Below, one piece after another: positions 59,223 to 64,000 of a stretch of DNA of 64,000 bases. The notes beneath the pieces were generated by a model that was not told the DNA's origin, ran no database searches, and saw only the letters and a program-made list of their open reading frames with translations. The number at the start of each line of letters is the position of its first letter. Position 1 is the first letter of the stretch. The stretch is from Geosiphon pyriformis (taxonomy: Eukaryota > Glomeromycota > Glomeromycetes > Archaeosporales > Geosiphonaceae). A program made the translations under genes and the position numbers. Location: positions 1,246,604-1,310,603 of the forward strand of contig JAAOMT010000295.1 of the NCBI GenBank assembly GCA_016748015.1, read 5' to 3'.

Positions 59223-60790
59223 AAAAAAGAAAGTTTCTTTTTCTAAAATAGTACTGAGAATAAATTCTTTTGCTTATTAAAAAAAGAACACCTCTGCTAC
59301 TCTTGAAAAAGTTGATTTAATTTTTCTCAAGAATGGTTTATTAATCCTTTGTATTTAAATCACTTGTTCTGGTGATTAATTTTATTGCTTCTTATGTTAC
59401 AATGCATAAAATAAATTGTTGCGCCGTAAAAGGAAAATTGAATTTGAGCGTGGAAAATTCAAAGTTGAAAAGATTCATTCAGTTATAAAAATTATTGGCA
59501 CTGACACTATTGCCCAGCAGGCTAACTTTAATCTTTGACTGGCCATATTAATAAATTTTCATGGCAAAAATAAACAACTCTCTCGCAATTAGTGAAAATG
59601 AGAAAAAGTTTACCATAAAATATTATTTTCCAAGATTTTCATAAAATGAGAATATATTTAGCAACTAAATGGATTAAAGCATAAACTTTGTTAGAATTTT
59701 GCACGAGAAATTATAAAATTATCGAGTTATATTCATGGAAGAATGATATTAAATGCAAAATTAAAACCCTTTTATTAAAGAATAGTTTGAAACATTGCAT
59801 TTTTCAAGGAAATAAAATAAATCTTTTACATAGGTAGATATTTTTCTAATTAAAAGCAAACTTTTACTGAATATAAATATGCATTGAAAAAAAATTAAAA
59901 AGTTGGACAACATTATTTTTTTTTTTTTGAAAAAAGAAACCATGATCAAGTCTCAAAGTTTTGTTATTGAAAAAACTTAAACATTACTTAAGAAGACAAA
60001 TTTGATATGATAAGACTAAAAAACTTAAATATTTAAAATACATGTGACTAAATAATTTAATTCTAATTATAAAAAGTTAAGTTAACGATAAATTGGCAGA
60101 TTCTTAAAATAGTTAAAAAGAAAATTAATTTTTACAGAAAAATATATATATATATATATAATTAGATTTAACTTGTTTTACTATTCAATAGACAATTGAA
60201 AAAATTTTATCTCATTATAAGGATAAAAAATTTCATTAAAAATTTCTAAAAAAGAAAAATTATTTTTATAAGTATCTTGTTTTGTAAAATAATTTTTTTA
60301 TTGGATCAATCTGTAAAAAACAAAAAAGAATTTTGGGGAAATGAAAATTTTTCGATTTTTTTTTCTTGAAAAGCCTCACATAAACTTTAATTAAAGTCTG
60401 TTAGTTTTCGTTATGATATCTTATCAATTATTCAAGCATTAGATTATAACAATTCAAAATTTATGAAAATTATTTAAACTTTATGTAAAATTTATTCTAA
60501 AAAGTTAAAAATAATTTTTAAAAAACTATTATTGGGAGATATCACAAAAAAACGTATTCTTCTTTTTGGGTAAAAAATTTAGAAGTTTGAAATTATTGTC
60601 AAACTTCATTTTTGACGTAAATACAACAGAAAATCATAATTTTATGGAAATTTTTTTGCCTTCAAAAATGGCTAATTTATCAATAAGTTCTTAAAAAAAT
60701 ATACATCTTATCTCAAAGAATTTAGATTTATTTATTCCACAATTGCTATTAAAAAGAACAAAAATAGTGTTTACTGAAAAAGAAATTTGA
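59223..60790. other. Intergenic, nothing recognised
   Basis: AT-rich but with scattered CG pairs (TTGCGCCG, GAGCGTGG, TCTCGC). No open frame with a recognisable product. A TA run is at 60144-60160. Confidence 0.5.
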
Positions 60791-60792
60791 AA

Positions 60793-60973
60793 AAAAGCAT
60801 ATAGATAAATCGCTGCTTTATTCAAGGTTCCCTTTATAATTATAATAGATATATTCTGCAACAGCATATTTCGGGGTCGATTTATGAAAAAATATGAGTT
60901 TAAACTATTTCAAACAAATGATTGAAAAATTGGTATAAATAAAGTTGGAACCTTGAATAAAAAATATGCTTTT
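60793..60973. mobile_element. Foldback / MITE-like element
   Basis: A 181-base palindromic unit with two perfect arm pairs: AAAAGCATAT (60793-60802) with ATATGCTTTT (60964-60973), and TTTATTCAAGGTTCC (60817-60831) with GGAACCTTGAATAAA (60947-60961). Pairing continues imperfectly inwards (CTTTATAATTATA against the complement of GGTATAAATAAAG). The loop has no coding content. No clear target duplication. It may be a non-autonomous DNA transposon; an RNA hairpin or an inverted duplication is an alternative. Confidence 0.6.
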
Positions 60974-63124
60974 GTTTACAATCACTTGACCAATGGCAAA
61001 CCTTTTCAAAACTTAAGAGCAGTAAAAATTAACACGCAAAATTTTATTTTGAAAAGACATTTGATAAATAAATTCTCAAAAAAACCCAGAGATTCATTTA
61101 AAACGTAAAATACAGCTACAAAAAATTATAATCAAGTTTTTTTTTCTGATAATTAAAAAAATATATTTTTTGTTGTTATTATAATAATAATAATAATAAT
61201 AATCAAACAATAAATAATAGAAAACTAAAAATCTTCATAAAAATCAATAAAACATGCAGAGGTTTTAAAAAATCTATACAAAATTTATTTAATCAGAAAA
61301 TAAGCTCAGCATTTTGCATTGAGATTTGAATTTGCAAAAAAAAAAAAAAATTCTAAATTTCTAATCAATAATCTAAATGTATATATCTTTATTTGCATAA
61401 AAAAAAGTTTTCTGTAATCCCAAACAAATAATATTAAGTTATATAAATTTTTTGATATAATGGTATAATAATAAAAGTTTTTAAAATAGTAAATGCCAAA
61501 ATTTTTAGTTTAAATATAAGTTCAGAACTAAATTTAAGTAAAGTTGGGGTTGAAAATATTGGAGAGCTAAAAATAGACGTTTAACTTTTTTACGAGCGAG
61601 AAATTGTTTTTGTGAACCAAATTGATTCTGATTATAAACAATTTTCAGATTTGGACAATATATGCGAAAATCCGAAAAAGTACGAGTTGGGAACTAATTC
61701 GTTTCAGCATAAATTATTTTTTAGAATTATAAATGCTTTTTACAGTTTTTACCTAATTAGGAATAAGAATTTCTATTCTAATGACTAAAATTTCAGAGTG
61801 ACAAAAAATTTATCAAGTTAAAAAAGTTTTTATTTTATATAAACATATAATTTTCAATTGAAAAACAAACGAAAAATCTTTTACCTTACTTGTTTTTTAA
61901 AGGAAAGTTTAATTTAATTGATTCTTGTTTAATTTGGTTATACTATAAATATCAATAAGTAGTAAAAACTGAAGAGAAAGGTTGTTGGATAATAAAAGGA
62001 AACAATTTTTTTATTGATCTTTCTACAAAGATTTCCAAATCTTTGATTTTGTTTTTAATTCGTTCAGAACTCTAACTCAAAATTTGTAGAAAACTTGATT
62101 ATTTTATCTTTCTTTCGAGATGTGATAAGATGGCTGTGATAAGCTCTTTAAATCTCTTTTTTACTATTAAAAACTTGAAGATTTTTCAAGATAGCGTGGT
62201 AAAAAAAAAAAAAAATTTGGCTTTTGAGAAAAATATGATATTAAGTTAATTCAGTTTTCTGCTTAAAACATATAAATTTTTTTGTAATCGTTGTTCTTGC
62301 AAATATAATTTTGTATGATTTTCAATTCTTTCAAATTGATTAGATAAAATATTATCTCCTTTGAAGTTTCTTGCTTTAAATTGGCTAAAGATAATTTTTA
62401 ACCTATATATATATTGCGATGTGAACAGCAAAAAAAAAAATAGAGTAAAAATTTTTCTATTCTATACTATATATTCACAAAACAATTCTTTATATTAAAA
62501 ATTTTTATATTAAAGTGGAATAATTATTGAACTTTTACATATATATATATATATATATATTTAATCACAATTGTAATGATTAACGACTTGTTGTTTCGAT
62601 GCATAAATTCCACCAAAGGGAATGTTACTTCCCTCGAGATGGGATAAAAAAAGGATACAATTTAATGTATTAAGAAGAAAACTTCATTGTTCTAGCTGTT
62701 TTATCTTGCTGTCAGTTTCTAACGAATGTAGTTTGATTTGATAACTTTCATTTCCTTTCGGCCCCCCCCCCCTTCATTCACCTTAAATGGTAAATCGTCG
62801 TGAATCAAATGTATTTTATCTGATTAGCACTACATATTTACATAATATTTGGGCCGGTAACACAGGCCCAGTTTTGTTGTCGCATCAAAAATGCTGATAC
62901 ATGTGACACGAGAGATAGTTGATCATACTGCGTTCAACTTGATTTTTTATATTTTTTAAGCGATGAGAAATTTTTCTTTTGCATCCATTTTTCATTTGAA
63001 GCAAAAAAATCCTCAATTATTAACGAGTTAGGACCAATTTTACTAGTGACATTGGAAATTAAAATTCATTCTTGTACGAATTATTGGGGAACAATGTTAA
63101 AAAAACGTCACGATATGTTTGTGG
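60974..63124. other. Intergenic with microsatellites, no gene seen
   Basis: Contains AAT repeats at 61178-61203, A and T homopolymers, a TA run at 62539-62561 and an 11-base C run at 62762-62772. The stretch 62575-62960 is the least AT-rich and holds several CG pairs (TCGTCGTGAA, GGGCCGGTAA, TGTCGCATC). It could be the promoter area of a gene further right, but no frame is supported. Confidence 0.45.
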
Positions 63125-63160
63125 TATTATTATTATTATAATCATTAGTATTATTATTAG

Positions 63161-63247
<87 letters not shown>

Positions 63248-63261
63248 CTATTATTATTATT
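63125..63261 (+). repeat. (ATT)n microsatellite
   Basis: An almost continuous ATT/TTA array of about 137 bases with a few ATTAGT interruptions. Non-coding simple repeat. Confidence 0.95.
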
Positions 63262-64000
63262 TAAGACATGATTATTAAGAAAAATTAAATTGGGATTTTA
63301 ACGTTTGTAAATAATTTATATTCATTCATTCGACTCTTTTGGATTTTTTACAAGATTTGGGTTTTAAAATTAAAAAGATTTATACCGAATATATTATTAA
63401 CTTTAAGACTTCCAATATTTAATCGATATTAACAAAACCTTAAACTTATCTAACTCTCGAAAATGTGTTCAAGTTGACTCTTTAAGGTAAAGATTCTTGT
63501 GAAAAACTTTCAAAATAACTAAAAATACGTAATGAATCGACTTTACGTGAAGTTTCCCGCTTTTTTTTTTTTATAGGAAATTTTTTGTTTCAAAAAGGAG
63601 GTTTTATAATAGAATTTATAATAGGTTTGAAAGAATGATCTATAAAATTTATTTTACTCAATTTTCTAATTGTAGTCCTAAGAAATTAATTAAAATCGAT
63701 GCGATTATAAGAAATGGTTTTTTTTTTCACACGAAGCATATATAAAGTAAACTAATTTGATTCCCAAATTTTTTTCAAACAAATATTTCTTTTGAAGTAA
63801 CGATTACCCCCATTTGAAAAAAAAAAAATTTCTCTATAGAATTCTCTTTCTCACGTAATTTTTTGCTTTTATTATAATTTTTGAATGAAATTCGATCTAA
63901 TTTCTTTCCTTTTTTTAAAGAGTGGTTATCTAGATATGAAAAAAATTTTTTTGGTAAAAAAATTATCTAAAACTTATAAAAAAAAAAAAAAAAAAAAAAG
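63262..64000. other. Intergenic right end, no gene seen
   Basis: AT-rich with retained CG pairs (ATTCGACTC, AATCGATATT, GAATCGACTTTACG). A 22-base A run at 63978-63999 ends the window. No recognisable coding sequence. Confidence 0.5.

Noticed and set aside
60144-60160. TA run as a possible promoter
   Set aside because: Simple dinucleotide repeat with no gene following it.
62840-62900. GGGCCGGTAACACAGGCCCAG-like stretch checked as a possible tRNA or structured RNA
   Set aside because: The GGGCC/GGCCC arms form only a short hairpin; no cloverleaf, anticodon arm or TTC loop can be built around it.
63072-63278. Open frame ending in a long Ile/Tyr run
   Set aside because: It is the translation of the (ATT)n microsatellite at 63125-63261, not a gene.

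Overview
The window looks like a very AT-rich, transposon-dominated piece of a fungal nuclear genome. The element families (Ty3/gypsy copies with a long Cys-rich and dUTPase-bearing pol, LINEs with RRM/CCHC ORF1 and an RNase H-bearing ORF2, a pogo/Tigger element) together with a short-intron peroxiredoxin-like gene resemble what I know from arbuscular mycorrhizal fungi (Glomeromycotina, perhaps Gigasporaceae). The lineage is an inference from family resemblance, not a database result. No rRNA, tRNA, CRISPR or plasmid feature was found.

Region by region. 1-4528: the 3' part of a plus-strand Ty3/gypsy copy (family G) with its 3' LTR, joined tail-on to the leader and 5' LTR of a minus-strand copy of the same family. 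4795-27430: one degenerate plus-strand LINE (LINE-A) split into three pieces by two complete minus-strand gypsy elements, family H at 7596-15273 and family G at 16818-26780. The family G copy carries a recognisable dUTPase and a cysteine-rich domain between protease and reverse transcriptase. 27658-34385: LINE-B, the least decayed LINE, readable from ORF1 to its (TAA)n tail and used here as the ruler for aligning the others. 34386-35976: LINE-D, a 5'-truncated LINE directly behind it. 36600-38640: minus-strand fragments, including a second family H LTR with part of an integrase. 38641-46900: an AT desert with an unidentified 460-base less AT-rich patch and a 200-240 base direct-repeat pair. 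46950-47514: a protein-kinase fragment that stops after the catalytic loop. 47976-56844: LINE-C, interrupted by a family H solo LTR (48864-49510) and by a complete pogo/Tigger relic (51725-54001) with a TA target duplication. 56845-64000: a non-repetitive, CpG-containing segment with one intact five-exon gene of the PRXL2/AhpC-TSA-like family (58044-59170), a foldback MITE candidate and several microsatellites.

All transposon ORFs are broken, mostly by changes explicable as C to T on either strand (CAA to TAA, TGG to TAG/TGA, CGG to TAG, catalytic Asp to Asn, Gly to Arg/Ser). CG dinucleotides are scarce across the transposon block and return in the PRXL2 region and the kinase patch. I infer decay by deamination of methylated cytosine or a RIP-like process. 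The only gene I expect to be functional is the PRXL2-like one. The most interesting content is the dUTPase-encoding gypsy family and the precisely resolvable order of nested insertions.
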